Notes: a model not told the origin generated them from the letters alone. 64,000 nt of DNA from Filobacillus milosensis (GCF_004402015.1 NZ_SOPW01000003.1:204657-268656); one strand, 5' to 3'. Numbered from the stretch's first letter, positions 51,921-61,316 are shown. Made by a program: numbers and translations.

Positions 51921-52910
51921 ATGCTTAAAAAAGGGATTCTTTTGGTATTGATTTTATTTGTATTATGTTCATGTCAAAAAGAGGACAACGACAATCACAG
52001 CATTCAAAACAATGCTCCATCTGTTATTGAGAATGTTGTTGATAGAAAGTCAACAATTAATAATGATAAAGATCAAATAAGTGAATCTTGTGCGGAAAAT
52101 AGTTACGCCTCCAATAAAAATACCGTTAAAATCTATTTTAGATGTACAGAATTAGATATTTACCCATTATCAGTTAAACCAGTATTACGTGATATGACCA
52201 AGGAAGAAACACTTAAAAATCAGGTTATATTCGCTATTCAACAAGTGTTAAAGGGTCCTACACATGAAGAAATAGAAAAAGGTTTTTCCTCAACGTTTAA
52301 AGATGATACTTCAGATATGTTAAAAGAAATTAAATGGCAGGAAAATGGTCATTTAATTGTTAACTTTACTGACTTCTCAAAGATTGTCCCAAATGCAAGT
52401 ACATCAACGGGATCTTCTTATATGATGGCTTCCTTGAACTCAACAATTTCACAATTTAAAGAGGTTCAAACGATTGAATATCAATTTGATGGTAGTTGTG
52501 AATCATTTTATGAGTGGATTCAAGTAGGTCCATGCATGGATTATATAGCAGACAATTATCGAACAGAGAATGAAGGTTTAAAAGATGATCATAAGTTAAA
52601 TAAAAGTGAACTTCATTTAACTGTTAATGATGTTGTTGACTTTGAATATTTAGAAAGAAAAAATGCCGAGCTTAGAGTAGCTGAATATATGAGCTATGAA
52701 AAATATTTAAAATTATTTGCTGATTCTTTGAATACCTCAGGTGGAATATCACCGGATCGGAAAATGCTTGTCATACAAGTTTATTATCCAAATGGATATA
52801 AACATCCCAAGGCAGGATTTATGAAAAACTGTCTTGCGACTGGTATTTATGATGTTGAGACGAAGGAGTATTTAGGAGGAACCTTTGAATCATTAAGCAG
52901 TGAAAAGTAA
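51921..52910 (+). CDS. GerMN-domain lipoprotein
   Basis: A 329-residue lipoprotein (LFVLCSC, Cys18). Residues about 70-190 form a GerMN (spore germination/sporulation) domain: NTVKIYFRCTELDIYP, QVIFAIQQVLKGPTHEEIEKGF and NGHLIVNFTDFSKI. The remaining C-terminal half (residues 190-329) is of unknown type, with two Cys pairs. GerMN domains are found in GerM and in surface lipoproteins; the role of this one is unknown. GGAGGATTTAT precedes ATG. The next lipoprotein gene starts 43 nt downstream. Confidence 0.85.
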   Translation: MLKKGILLVLILFVLCSCQKEDNDNHSIQNNAPSVIENVVDRKSTINNDKDQISESCAENSYASNKNTVKIYFRCTELDIYPLSVKPVLRDMTKEETLKNQVIFAIQQVLKGPTHEEIEKGFSSTFKDDTSDMLKEIKWQENGHLIVNFTDFSKIVPNASTSTGSSYMMASLNSTISQFKEVQTIEYQFDGSCESFYEWIQVGPCMDYIADNYRTENEGLKDDHKLNKSELHLTVNDVVDFEYLERKNAELRVAEYMSYEKYLKLFADSLNTSGGISPDRKMLVIQVYYPNGYKHPKAGFMKNCLATGIYDVETKEYLGGTFESLSSEK

Positions 52911-52953
52911 ATAAAGTGTTAAAGATTTAATGAAAGAACGGGGGGATGACTTA

Positions 52954-53499
52954 ATGAAAAAAATTGTATTAATAGCTACCTTGATAGGTACCTTACTGTT
53001 ATCAGGGTGTAATAATAAGACAGTTACTAATGATAAACATTACCAACAAACCATAGAACAGCTTCAACAAGAAAATCAAAAATTAAAAGATAAGAACACA
53101 TCTTTACAAAAAGAAACAGAAAACAACGAGGAAGAAAAGCAAGCCTTCATTAATGCTAATTACTTTAGTTATGCTTTTATTTCAGCAATGATTCGAGGGG
53201 ATGCTGAAGAGCTAAATAAAATGTCTACCTCTAACACAGAATTTTTCAGCGATTATTTTAAACAACACCTTAAAGATGGAAGAACTGGTGAAATAAGCCT
53301 TAGTAATATGCAAACAGAGGCATTTAAAGAACATAATATCATCATCCAAGTTCATGGATATGCATATACACCTTCGAAAAACACAATAAACATTCGGTAT
53401 GGAATTTATCCAAAAAACTCATCAGTTTTTTGGGTGAATATAAGTTTAAAACAAGATGGGAAACAGTGGATAGTAGACGGACTAAATTTTGGGGCGTAA
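52954..53499 (+). CDS. Array lipoprotein with coiled coil, unknown function
   Basis: A 181-residue lipoprotein (TLLLSGC, Cys19). Residues 30-65 form a coiled coil (QQTIEQLQQENQKLKDKNTS). The C-terminal part has a DUF4878/NTF2-like look: FISAMIRGDAEELNKMST and a final WVNISLKQDGKQWIVDGLNF. The ATG at 52954 follows CGGGGGGATGAC; the frame opens upstream without an RBS. R8 follows. Confidence 0.78.
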   Translation: MKKIVLIATLIGTLLLSGCNNKTVTNDKHYQQTIEQLQQENQKLKDKNTSLQKETENNEEEKQAFINANYFSYAFISAMIRGDAEELNKMSTSNTEFFSDYFKQHLKDGRTGEISLSNMQTEAFKEHNIIIQVHGYAYTPSKNTINIRYGIYPKNSSVFWVNISLKQDGKQWIVDGLNFGA

Positions 53500-53506
53500 C
53501 ATTTTA

Positions 53507-53549
53507 TTAAACTAACAGGGCGTTAGTTGAAGAAGGTTAAGGTCGATTC
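53507..53549 (+). repeat. Array repeat R8
   Basis: TTAAACTAACAGGGCGTTAG then TTGAAGAAGG and GGTCGATTC. CTAAC and GTTAG are inverted. Confidence 0.9.
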
Positions 53550-53616
53550 ATTAAAATAAATATATCTTCAAAAATTATCTGTTAGTAATTGCTACATATG
53601 GGAGGGGACTTAATAT

Positions 53617-54452
53617 ATGCTTATAAGATTTCTGCTTATTTTTGTAATATTATTTTTGATTACAGGATGCAAGCAAACATTTCCTTCATTATCTGAAAAT
53701 GAACAATCCTCCCAATCTCAGGATGAACAAATAGATTTGGAAGATAAATCATCTCAAACTCAAAACAAGCATGATGAAAGGGGCATGTCTAAAAAAAGCA
53801 TAAGATTAATTTTTAATCCTGTTTCTGTTGATGAATTAAGTAGTCAAAATCCTAAAAAGAATTGGAAAAAATCAAGGAAATCTCACTTGGTAAAGTACAG
53901 AAACAAGTTCCATCTCTGGAGTTATACACTGAAAAGGAAAACCACAAGCCATTCACTGATGGTAATGTTTATGCATTTATAAATTTCAAAGATAGTGTTA
54001 ATTTCATTGGAAATGTTAGTCCTTCTTATGGACTTGATGACATTGAAATTAAAACAATTTCAGAGGAGTTTGGGGACCTTTTCTTAATTGCGGGAATAGG
54101 AACTAAATTTACTGGTTGGGCGACAATTGGCTATAATGTAGGCGAAGATAAACTCGTTCAATTCAATACTAATGGCAAACAAATCATGGTTGAATTAAAT
54201 AAGAATAATCAAGAAAAACTTGTAGGAATTATTAAGGGAGTTCACCTTAATCCACCAAATTTATTTGTTTTCCGTTGGGCAAATGATACCTTGGAGGTGT
54301 CTAATATCAATGAGTCAATGGGCTTTCAAAATGGGTATGTTGCTTTAGAGCAATCAGATGGAAAATGGTTATTAAAAGTAGGTTCGTTATCACAAAAAAA
54401 CAGTGAAAGCTATTATCAGTATAAGGGTGAGAAGTTAATTCGAATTGAATAA
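53617..54452 (+). pseudogene. Array lipoprotein gene with a frameshift
   Basis: The first frame (53617-about 53857) gives a lipoprotein start (LFLITGC, Cys18) and a Ser/Gln-rich linker ending near NPKKN. From about 53860 the coding signal continues in the -1 frame (EKIKEISLGKVQKQ, then FINFKDSVNFIGNVSP and GDLFLIAGIGTKFTGWATIGY) to TAA at 54450-54452. The break lies at CCTAAAAAGAATTGG, an A-run. It is a single-base indel or sequencing error; programmed slippage is less likely. The intact product would be about 278 residues of unknown function. Confidence 0.75.
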
Positions 54453-54481
54453 TGTTTAGTTTTATATTACATAAGTGTATT

Positions 54482-54557
54482 ACTAACAAGCGGTTGTTTT
54501 ATGTTGTATCGTGTACGTGAGTAAAAAAGCGGTTATTAAGTTGATCGCTTTTTTATT
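54482..54557 (+). repeat. Array repeat R9 (degenerate) with terminator
   Basis: ACTAACAAGCGGTTGTTTT, then a hairpin AAAAAGCG/CGCTTTTT around TTGATC (54523-54553). The terminator matches the one attached to R19. Confidence 0.6.
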
Positions 54558-54580
54558 TTGTCAATAAATTATTGGAATAT

Positions 54581-54591
54581 TATGTTAACAT
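54581..54591 (+). promoter_or_regulatory. Extended -10 promoter, array type (P4)
   Basis: TATGTTAACAT within TTGGAATATTATGTTAACAT, the same 20 bases as at P5. Confidence 0.55.
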
Positions 54592-54636
54592 TGATTAAGA
54601 AGTATTTTTATTAAAAAAGTAATAGGAGTGATTGAT

Positions 54637-55833
54637 ATGACGCATAGAAAAGGTCGGACACTCCCGATTTCATTATCAATTATCATATTGGTAAGTACAG
54701 TCATTGTTTTTTATTCTTATTATAGCCATTGGGAAGATGAAGTTTTGGCTAGTTCCAAAGGCATGATTGAAGTAGTCGAAGAACAAGAAGGACATAAAAC
54801 AAGGGATTGGAAAACAATAATTCACCAAGCGCAAAAAGATGTCGTTCAATTAGAAGCTATTGGACCAATCGAGCATAATTATGGTTCGGGTTTTGTTTAT
54901 AATCAACAAGGCGATGTTGTAACAAATGCTCACATTGTGGAAAACGCTGATGATATTTTTATAAAAACATCTGATACGTCGACTTACCCTGGAGCGTTAA
55001 TCGGTATAGACGAGACTCTCGATGTCGCTTTAATTCGTGTCCCTCAACTGGCTAATCAAGGAACTTTAGATATTGATCCATCGTTTGAACCTCACATTGG
55101 GGACAACATTATTGCGGTTGGTTCACCACATGGACAACATAATACCTTCACGGATGGAATTATCTCTGCAAAAAATCGTAGCTTTACTTTAGAAAATTAC
55201 GAATATAAAAATCTATATCAAGTATCTGCAAATATTTCTCAAGGCAATAGTGGTGGTCCTTTAATACATCGTGATAGTGGGTTAATCATAGGTATTAATT
55301 CCGCTGCAACCATTGAAGGGAATTCAGGGTTTACGATTCCTATTTCACAAGTTTACGAGCGTATTCAAATGTGGTCTGATAAAGCAGATGATGAGGAGTT
55401 AAATTATGATGGTGACCTTAACCATCAACAATCATTAGATCCTCAATCTCTACAAAAAAAAGCTAAGTATTTAATAAATTACTACTACGAATCATTAAAT
55501 GTGAGGGATTATCTTTCTGCTTACTCTCTATTAGGAAGTCATGAACAAATCAAAAGAACTTATCAAGAATTTAGAGAATTAAATGTTCGCTCGATAAATA
55601 TTGATATTGTAAATCAAATGGAGGTAGAAATTATAGACAATGACCTGGTTGTATTAGTGGTTTCAGCTGATCATTATATACGAAAAGATGCCGAAACAAT
55701 GGAAGTATACCGTTTTAAAACAAATTATGAAGTTGGGTTTGAAAATGACCAATTAAAAATTTTATCACTTGAAAGACAACTAATATCTAAGACAGAGCAA
55801 AAAGTAAAAGAAAATAAAAATGAAGAATCTTAG
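54637..55833 (+). CDS. Membrane-anchored trypsin-like (HtrA-type) serine protease
   Basis: A 398-residue protein. An N-terminal TM helix (residues 10-30) anchors an extracellular protease domain with the triad His in VTNAHIV, Asp in DVALIRV and Ser in SQGNSGGPLI. Unlike HtrA/DegP it has no PDZ domain; the C-terminal part (residues about 270-390) is an NTF2-like fold (YLINYYYESLNVRDYLSAYSLLG). TAGGAGTGATTGAT supports ATG 54637. The next gene begins shortly after. Target unknown. Confidence 0.9.
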   Translation: MTHRKGRTLPISLSIIILVSTVIVFYSYYSHWEDEVLASSKGMIEVVEEQEGHKTRDWKTIIHQAQKDVVQLEAIGPIEHNYGSGFVYNQQGDVVTNAHIVENADDIFIKTSDTSTYPGALIGIDETLDVALIRVPQLANQGTLDIDPSFEPHIGDNIIAVGSPHGQHNTFTDGIISAKNRSFTLENYEYKNLYQVSANISQGNSGGPLIHRDSGLIIGINSAATIEGNSGFTIPISQVYERIQMWSDKADDEELNYDGDLNHQQSLDPQSLQKKAKYLINYYYESLNVRDYLSAYSLLGSHEQIKRTYQEFRELNVRSINIDIVNQMEVEIIDNDLVVLVVSADHYIRKDAETMEVYRFKTNYEVGFENDQLKILSLERQLISKTEQKVKENKNEES

Positions 55834-55887
55834 AGCAATAGGTGGTACATTAAAGCTTTGTGGAAGATATTGATGGGGGGAGCAGTC

Positions 55888-56508
55888 ATGAAAAAGATAT
55901 TAAACCTTTTCATCATTTTGTTTCTATTGTCGATATTTCTAATGGGATGCATAAGTGATGAAAGTACAATCCAAAATCAAGATAACGTTAATCATTTTGA
56001 TAAAGAAATTGAACAAGAAATTAATCAATTAAAAAATGAAATAGTTCAATTAAAGAACAAAATAAATGAAAAGGATAAACAACTGTTAAAGTTAGAGGAA
56101 CAAATTCATACAAAAAATACACAAAATGATTGGTCGCAAACTCTGAATAGCCGTAGAATTGATATGTTAAGTCAAATAGTAATGAATCAAAAAATTGTTA
56201 CTGTCAGACAAGCAATCATTAAAGATGTAAATAGCAATGGTGAAGATGTAGGAATTACTTTGGACTGTGCCCAACTAATACATGACGAAAATGCACCAAA
56301 TGGCATCCGCGTTAAAAATGAAAATGAAGAAACTGTCAAAATTAGAATTAATAAAAACCTTGCAAATTTATACATATTAAAAAAACCACATCAAATCAGT
56401 TCAAGTAATTTTCAAAACTTAAAAGATCATATTCAAGACTTTAGATTATTTAGCCTTTATTTTGTTGAAGATGAATTGGTATTAATTAAAGAAGAACAAT
56501 TACCATAA
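55888..56508 (+). CDS. Array lipoprotein with coiled coil, unknown function
   Basis: A 206-residue lipoprotein (IFLMGC, Cys21). Residues 35-75 form a long coiled coil (EIEQEINQLKNEIVQLKNKI). The C-terminal half has VRQAIIKDVNSNGEDVGITLD, a beta-rich domain of unknown type. TGGGGGGAGCAGTC supports ATG 55888. It directly follows the HtrA-type protease gene, so the two may be an operon. R10 follows. Confidence 0.75.
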   Translation: MKKILNLFIILFLLSIFLMGCISDESTIQNQDNVNHFDKEIEQEINQLKNEIVQLKNKINEKDKQLLKLEEQIHTKNTQNDWSQTLNSRRIDMLSQIVMNQKIVTVRQAIIKDVNSNGEDVGITLDCAQLIHDENAPNGIRVKNENEETVKIRINKNLANLYILKKPHQISSSNFQNLKDHIQDFRLFSLYFVEDELVLIKEEQLP

Positions 56509-56540
56509 TTGAGTTTTCATTAAGAAATATATTTTATCTT

Positions 56541-56595
56541 CAACTAACTGGAGGCGTTAGTTAAAGAGGCAAATCATGAGTTGATCGACGATCAT
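56541..56595 (+). repeat. Array repeat R10
   Basis: CAACTAACTGGAGGCG then TTAGTTAAAGAGG, followed by TTGATCGACGATCAT. CTAAC/GTTAG inverted; ATCGACGAT forms a small palindrome. Confidence 0.9.
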
Positions 56596-56634
56596 AGGTA
56601 ATTTAATGGAATAATCTCCCTTTAAAATGATTAC

Positions 56635-56645
56635 TGTGTTAAAAT
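56635..56645 (+). promoter_or_regulatory. Extended -10 promoter, array type (P6)
   Basis: TGTGTTAAAAT, about 30 nt before the nucleotidyltransferase start. Confidence 0.5.
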
Positions 56646-56676
56646 GAGAATGTACGTTCGTGAAAGGGGAGGTTAG

Positions 56677-57246
56677 ATGTTAAGAAACCAAGAAGATGTT
56701 GTAAAGTTAATTCAAAAAGATGATAGAATGATGGAAATAATTAAGGCTGCGAGTAAACTGAATTTGCCAGATTGGTGGATATGTGCAGGATTTGTACGTT
56801 CTAAAATTTGGGACACATTACACGGCTTTGAAAAAAGAACTAGTATTCCAGATGTGGATGTTATATATTTTGATGATAAAAATATAGATGAGATGACCGA
56901 AAAAAATTTGGAAACAGAATTGAGAGCAATTCTGCCTGATATACCTTGGTCTGTTAAGAATGAAGCAAGAATGCACATTATAAATGATATTCCACCTTAT
57001 ATTTCTTCAGAGGATGCTATTTCCAAATTTCCAGAAACAGCAACAGCCCTTGGAGTGAAAATAAACAAGAATAACAAACTCATTCTCACAGCACCTTGCG
57101 GTATAGAAGATGTATTAAATTTAGAGTTGAAGCCGACACCATATTTTAAAGAAACGCAAGAACGAGTTGCAATTTATGAGGAAAGATTATTTAAGAAAAA
57201 TTGGAAAGCTATATGGCATAAAATTCAGGTCCACCATACGACATAG
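56677..57246 (+). CDS. Nucleotidyltransferase family protein (DUF925 type)
   Basis: A 189-residue protein: NLPDWWICAGFVRSKIWDTLHGF near the N-terminus and IPDVDVIYFDDK, where the DVDVIYFD segment carries the paired Asp of the nucleotidyltransferase fold, then EARMHIIND and a C-terminal GIEDVLNLELKPTPYF. This is the DUF925 (YitE-like) family of predicted nucleotidyltransferases; substrates are unknown. GAAAGGGGAGG precedes ATG. Common cargo of mobile regions in Firmicutes. Confidence 0.85.
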   Translation: MLRNQEDVVKLIQKDDRMMEIIKAASKLNLPDWWICAGFVRSKIWDTLHGFEKRTSIPDVDVIYFDDKNIDEMTEKNLETELRAILPDIPWSVKNEARMHIINDIPPYISSEDAISKFPETATALGVKINKNNKLILTAPCGIEDVLNLELKPTPYFKETQERVAIYEERLFKKNWKAIWHKIQVHHTT

Positions 57247-57299
57247 GTGAATAACTTGTGTCAGTGTCCTTAATGGTTAAAAACATTAATGGTTGCACA

Positions 57300-57330
57300 G
57301 TGCCTCCAATCACATTGGTGGCATTTTCTA
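57300..57330 (+). terminator. Terminator after the nucleotidyltransferase gene
   Basis: TGCCTCCAAT and ATTGGTGGCA form a stem with one G-U, then TTTTCTATTTT. Confidence 0.7.
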
Positions 57331-57353
57331 TTTTATAAAGGAGAGTGGAAAAT

Positions 57354-58406
57354 TTGCTAATTAAAAATGACGATACAAATTTATTTGAAGATGTGCATGC
57401 TCATGTAAAAGAAAGTGCTGAAAATTTAGGTTCCAGTGGCGGCGCTCTATTTATTATCCAAAACGACAAAATCGTAACAGAGTCTTATTTTGGTAAACAG
57501 TCGCATGCTAAACGTGCTCGAGATGTTCAAGCAGACAGTCAATTCCACATTGCCTCTGTAAGAAAAGCTTATATTGGTTTTGCTGCTTCTTACTCTATTT
57601 ACAATGGCTACTTTTCCATTGATGATCCGATTCGAAAGTTTGTTGAAGACTCTCATTTATCCGCATATGAAGGTGTGACCATTCGACACTTATTAACCCA
57701 CACACATGGACTAAGAATAGTTGATGGTAATCTAATAAGTGAATATAAACCTGGTGAATCATGGGCATACAGAGGACCCAGTATTGACTTGCTGACAACG
57801 ATCATCAAAAAAACAACGGGACAGTCCGTTGCTGATATTGTTAAAGAGCAGGTCTTTGAGCCACTTGGTTTTCAATCGACAGAATGGATTAAGATGAGTC
57901 AGCCTCATTCAAAAATTGTTGACACTATTCGAGATGCAGATAACCCCTACTGGACGGAAACGGATGTAGTAGATGGTTCAGGAATGAATATGTATGTGTC
58001 TGCAAAAGAGCTTGCCTTGTGGGGCTACCTTCATTTAAAAGAAGGGAAATGGAGAGGGAAACAATTAATTCCTAGAGAAATCATTCAAATGGCAACATCC
58101 ATTCAGACTCCTAACCCGAGACTACCTATACATAAGAATGGATTTTTATGGTTTGTTAAAGACACAAATCATTCCTTTAACCAAATAGGTGATAAAGTAC
58201 CAAAAGATTCCTATCAATTACTCGGATACACAAATGTAGCTCTGCTCGTTATTCCAGAGGAAAACCTAGTAGCAGTAAGAATGTTCAACCGATATGGTTC
58301 ATCTCAAGGATTCGATTATCTCAACAACATTCGGGCTTTTGGTGATATTGTTTACGAATCTTCCAAAAAACAAGTTCACCTCAATAATAGTAGGTATTCC
58401 AAATAA
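57354..58406 (+). CDS. Beta-lactamase-fold serine hydrolase
   Basis: About 350 residues of the class C beta-lactamase/esterase family. The nucleophile is in ASVRKAYIG (SxxK), the second-motif Tyr is in WAYRGPSIDLL and VRHLLTHTHGL is the conserved helix (written here IRHLLTHTHGL). The KTG-like triad strand is not clear. No signal peptide, so it is probably cytosolic. Likely an esterase or peptidase rather than an antibiotic-resistance lactamase. AAAGGAG supports TTG 57354. The GNAT gene follows 43 nt downstream. Confidence 0.85.
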   Translation: MLIKNDDTNLFEDVHAHVKESAENLGSSGGALFIIQNDKIVTESYFGKQSHAKRARDVQADSQFHIASVRKAYIGFAASYSIYNGYFSIDDPIRKFVEDSHLSAYEGVTIRHLLTHTHGLRIVDGNLISEYKPGESWAYRGPSIDLLTTIIKKTTGQSVADIVKEQVFEPLGFQSTEWIKMSQPHSKIVDTIRDADNPYWTETDVVDGSGMNMYVSAKELALWGYLHLKEGKWRGKQLIPREIIQMATSIQTPNPRLPIHKNGFLWFVKDTNHSFNQIGDKVPKDSYQLLGYTNVALLVIPEENLVAVRMFNRYGSSQGFDYLNNIRAFGDIVYESSKKQVHLNNSRYSK

Positions 58407-58449
58407 TTAAGTTATTCTAAAAGCTACTTGAAAACAAGGAGAAATCTTA

Positions 58450-59319
58450 ATGGTTACATATGATAAAACATTATTAGAATTAGTCCAGTTTGATGAAAGT
58501 GATGTTCCAGGTTTAATTGACCTTTCAGCATCAGTTGGCTGGGATTATGATGAATATGAAATTGGAACTATTATGTCATCAGGTAAAATATTTGGACATA
58601 AAAATTCTGAGGGGGAAATTGTATCAAGTGCTGCAATAGTCCCTTATGATACTAGCTTAGCTTCAATTGGAATGGTAATTGTTAATGGAGAATATAGAGG
58701 ATTGGGTTTAGGAAAAGAAGCGACTCAAACATGTATAAATTCTGTTTCAAGTGACATTTCAATAATGTTAATTGCAACTGAAGACGGAAAACACCTCTAT
58801 GAAAAGATGGGTTTTATAACTGTTGATCAGGTGCATAAGTTTATGTGTGATAACTATACAGCTAACAAACATTTAACCAACAGAGGTGTTAACATTGAAA
58901 ATATAAATGAGAGAGAAATAAATAAAATTATTAATTTAGATAAGACTGCTTTTGGGGACAAAAGACATAATTTTCTTAAACACAGAATTAATCAATCTGA
59001 GCAATGTTTAGTGGTTAAAGATAACAAAGGAAACATTATTGGTTTTGGTATATCTATATTAGGACCTATTAATTTGATTATAGGACCTATTGTAGCACCA
59101 GATACTCAAACTGCAGCTTTGATACTAGATAGACTAGCCTTTGGACATCAAGGAAAATTAAGGATTGATGTACCTTCAGGCAATGAAACATTCATGTTAT
59201 CCCTTGTGCAGAGTGGTTTTACAAAAGTAAGTAACCCACCGATAATGATGTTAAATTCCACTAAGATGCCAACAAGAAATAATAAGTTATTCGGAATTGC
59301 TGCCCAAATATTTGGGTAA
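58450..59319 (+). CDS. Two-domain GNAT acetyltransferase
   Basis: A 289-residue protein. The N-terminal domain has a clear GNAT acetyl-CoA site (IGMVIVNGEYRGLGLGKEATQTC) and YEKMGFITV. The C-terminal half (from about residue 150, INLDKTAFGDKRHNFLKHRI, then LIIGPIVAPDTQTAALILDRL) is the second, divergent acetyltransferase-like domain often found behind such N-termini. The substrate is unknown. ACAAGGAGAAATC precedes ATG. R11 follows. Confidence 0.88.
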   Translation: MVTYDKTLLELVQFDESDVPGLIDLSASVGWDYDEYEIGTIMSSGKIFGHKNSEGEIVSSAAIVPYDTSLASIGMVIVNGEYRGLGLGKEATQTCINSVSSDISIMLIATEDGKHLYEKMGFITVDQVHKFMCDNYTANKHLTNRGVNIENINEREINKIINLDKTAFGDKRHNFLKHRINQSEQCLVVKDNKGNIIGFGISILGPINLIIGPIVAPDTQTAALILDRLAFGHQGKLRIDVPSGNETFMLSLVQSGFTKVSNPPIMMLNSTKMPTRNNKLFGIAAQIFG

Positions 59320-59386
59320 CAGAAATAGTTCTAATTATTCTTGCGTGGTAGTATCTTTCTAAAAAACATAAATTTGTGAACAAATG

Positions 59387-59465
59387 TACTTAAAGTAATT
59401 GGGGGCGTTAGTTTAATAAGGATATATTTCGCGTTGATCAACTAACCAGGATAGTTCAAGAAGGG
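59387..59465 (+). repeat. Array repeat R11 (double unit)
   Basis: TACTTAAAGTAATTGGGGGC then GTTAGTTTAATAAGG, TTGATCAACTAACC and AGGATAGTTCAAGAAGG. It shares TTGTGAA-AAATGTACTTAAAGTAA context with R1. Confidence 0.93.
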
Positions 59466-59522
59466 TAACCCAATAAGAAATGTAATAATAAATTTTAAAA
59501 ATTTGAAAATGGGAGATTTTTA

Positions 59523-59873
59523 ATGAATGAAGAGTTTGTAAAATCTTTATACAAATCCATAATTGAAGAAAATATTGAACTATACAAAGATTTATTTGAA
59601 ACAACTAATCCTACTGGCATAACTGATGAATACTTTGAAGAAGTTTTAGGGTTATATCAATCCCTGAATAAAGACCACAAAGAGATTTTCTTCAAAATCA
59701 TCGAACAAACAATGATTGATACAGTTTCAAATACACTTGGAATAATCGACGGAAGTTCTACACTTATAGACAGTACATTAGAGCCGAAATTGCTTCTCGA
59801 TTCAAAAAATACTGAAGGAGAACTTCAAGATTGTTTTCTTGAGTTCATTGAAAAGAATGAACTAAATAAATAG
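59523..59873 (+). CDS. Helical protein, unknown function
   Basis: A 116-residue acidic, mostly helical soluble protein (EEFVKSLYKSIIEENIELYK, then SLNKDHKEIFFKIIEQTMID). The pattern of four or more helices recalls small immunity-like or regulatory proteins, but no family can be assigned. ATG follows GGGAGATTTTTA. Flanked by R11 and R12. Confidence 0.65.
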   Translation: MNEEFVKSLYKSIIEENIELYKDLFETTNPTGITDEYFEEVLGLYQSLNKDHKEIFFKIIEQTMIDTVSNTLGIIDGSSTLIDSTLEPKLLLDSKNTEGELQDCFLEFIEKNELNK

Positions 59874-59893
59874 TATATATCACTAATAAGCTT

Positions 59894-59925
59894 GTTCTGC
59901 TAACGGGGGCTTTCGTTTAATAAGC
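59894..59925 (+). repeat. Array repeat R12
   Basis: GTTCTGCTAACGGGGGC then TTTCGTTTAATAAGC. Confidence 0.85.
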
Positions 59926-59945
59926 TTTTTCAAGTAAGGGGGATT

Positions 59946-60539
59946 ATGGTGAAGAAGATTTTGGTTATTTCTGTGTGTATGTTATCAATACTTTCCGTTT
60001 GGTTCTATTTTTATGGTAACCCGACGAACACACTTGAGGGAGCTATTAAAAAGGAAATGCCGTATTACGATAAAAGAGAAATCATTCATATAGAAAAATT
60101 AAATGAATTTGCACTTGTAATATCTAAAGCAAACCCAGATGACTTAACAAGCGAAAACTTGAATACAACACACTCAATCCCAACAATTAGCACATTTGTT
60201 GGTAATGATGAAGAAGGATGGAGTATATTAAACTCTGGATGGAGAGACACCTTGAATCCAAATGATGATTTAACTTATTTCTTAAGATTTCTTCCTGGAG
60301 ATAGAGGAGTAATTACTTTTGGTAATATCAATAACCCAGAAATTAAAACGGTCAAAATGAAAATCAATAATGAATTTGTTCAGACAAATATTGTTAAAGA
60401 TTCATATGGTAATAAATATTACTTCTTAATCCATGATTTTGAATCACAACCAAATGTAAAAGGTTTTTCTAAAGACGGGGGGTTCATTTACGAAACAAGA
60501 AGTCACATTAGCAGATTGCTATGGTTAGGGTTATCATAA
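59946..60539 (+). CDS. Signal-anchored exported protein, unknown function
   Basis: A 197-residue protein with one N-terminal TM helix (KKILVISVCMLSILSVWFYFY) and an extracellular part containing LEGAIKKEMPYYDKREIIHIEK and LNPNDDLTYFLRFLPGDRGVITFGNI. The first part, EGAIKKE..., recurs in several small Bacillus exported proteins, but I cannot name the family. GGGGGATT precedes ATG. Flanked by R12 and R13. Confidence 0.7.
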   Translation: MVKKILVISVCMLSILSVWFYFYGNPTNTLEGAIKKEMPYYDKREIIHIEKLNEFALVISKANPDDLTSENLNTTHSIPTISTFVGNDEEGWSILNSGWRDTLNPNDDLTYFLRFLPGDRGVITFGNINNPEIKTVKMKINNEFVQTNIVKDSYGNKYYFLIHDFESQPNVKGFSKDGGFIYETRSHISRLLWLGLS

Positions 60540-60565
60540 GGGGATTTTCTATTTTATATATAATT

Positions 60566-60644
60566 CTTATTAAGCTAATTGGGGGCAATAGTTGAATAAA
60601 GAAGTATGATCCTTGATCAACAAAATGGGGAATTGTTTAATAAG
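60566..60644 (+). repeat. Array repeat R13 (double unit)
   Basis: CTTATTAAGCTAATTGGGGG then CAATAGTTGAATAAAG, TTGATCAACAAAATGGGG and AATTGTTTAATAAG. Confidence 0.88.
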
Positions 60645-60704
60645 AGAAAAAGAACATTTACATATTGAAATACTCAAGTGAATTTTTGGGAAAGGTGGAT
60701 TATC

Positions 60705-61316
60705 ATGTTTATCCCTAAACATTATAAAGTTACAGATTTTGAAGAAATCAGAGAATATATTCAGAGGAACTCTTTTGGCACCATCGTAACGACAAAGCAA
60801 GGAAAACCTATTGCCACTCATTTGCCTTTGGAGTTACATAAACAAGGTGATGACTACTTTATTACTGGACATATGGCATATGCAAACCCTCAATGGAGAA
60901 CGTTTGAGGATGAAAATGAAGACGTCCTTGTTATGTACCAAGGTCCACATGCTTACATTTCATCATCTTGGTATAAGTCTGAAGATGTACCCACATGGAA
61001 TTATCAATCTGTCCATATATATGGAACAGCGAGTATTATGAATGAACAAGAATTGCAAGAAGACCTTAAACTACTATTACAAAAATATGAACAACATCGT
61101 AAAAATCCAGTTCTATGGGATAATCTTTCTTCTCAAACGAAAAAACAAATTAAGGGTATTGTTGGATTTAAAATTAAAATGCAGGAAGTTCAAGCTGCTT
61201 ATAAGTTAAGCCAAAATCAAAATAAAGATGATTATCATAACATAATTGATAACCTAAATGAGGAAAAAGATTTACATTCTAAGGACTTAGCAGAGGTGAT
61301 GAAAAATAGAGAGTGA
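60705..61316 (+). CDS. paiB: PaiB-type FMN-binding protein
   Basis: A 203-residue protein of the PaiB family (FMN-binding negative transcriptional regulator): FIPKHYKVTDFEEIREYIQRNSF at the start, PIATHLPLELHKQG, then GHMAYANPQWRTF and YISSSWYKSEDVPTWNYQSVHIYGTA, the flavin-binding split-barrel block. In B. subtilis PaiB acts with PaiA (a GNAT) in sporulation and protease control; here it is alone in the array. AAAGGTGGATTATC precedes ATG 60705. Confidence 0.93.
   Translation: MFIPKHYKVTDFEEIREYIQRNSFGTIVTTKQGKPIATHLPLELHKQGDDYFITGHMAYANPQWRTFEDENEDVLVMYQGPHAYISSSWYKSEDVPTWNYQSVHIYGTASIMNEQELQEDLKLLLQKYEQHRKNPVLWDNLSSQTKKQIKGIVGFKIKMQEVQAAYKLSQNQNKDDYHNIIDNLNEEKDLHSKDLAEVMKNRE

Noticed and set aside
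53850..53865. Programmed -1 frameshift in the lipoprotein gene
   Set aside because: The site is not a proper X-XXY-YYZ heptamer in the zero frame (P-site repairing would need TAA), and no strong downstream stem is evident. An indel is simpler.
57354..58406. Antibiotic-resistance beta-lactamase
   Set aside because: No signal peptide and no clear third (KTG/HSG) motif; the large serine-hydrolase family includes many esterases, so a resistance role is unsupported.
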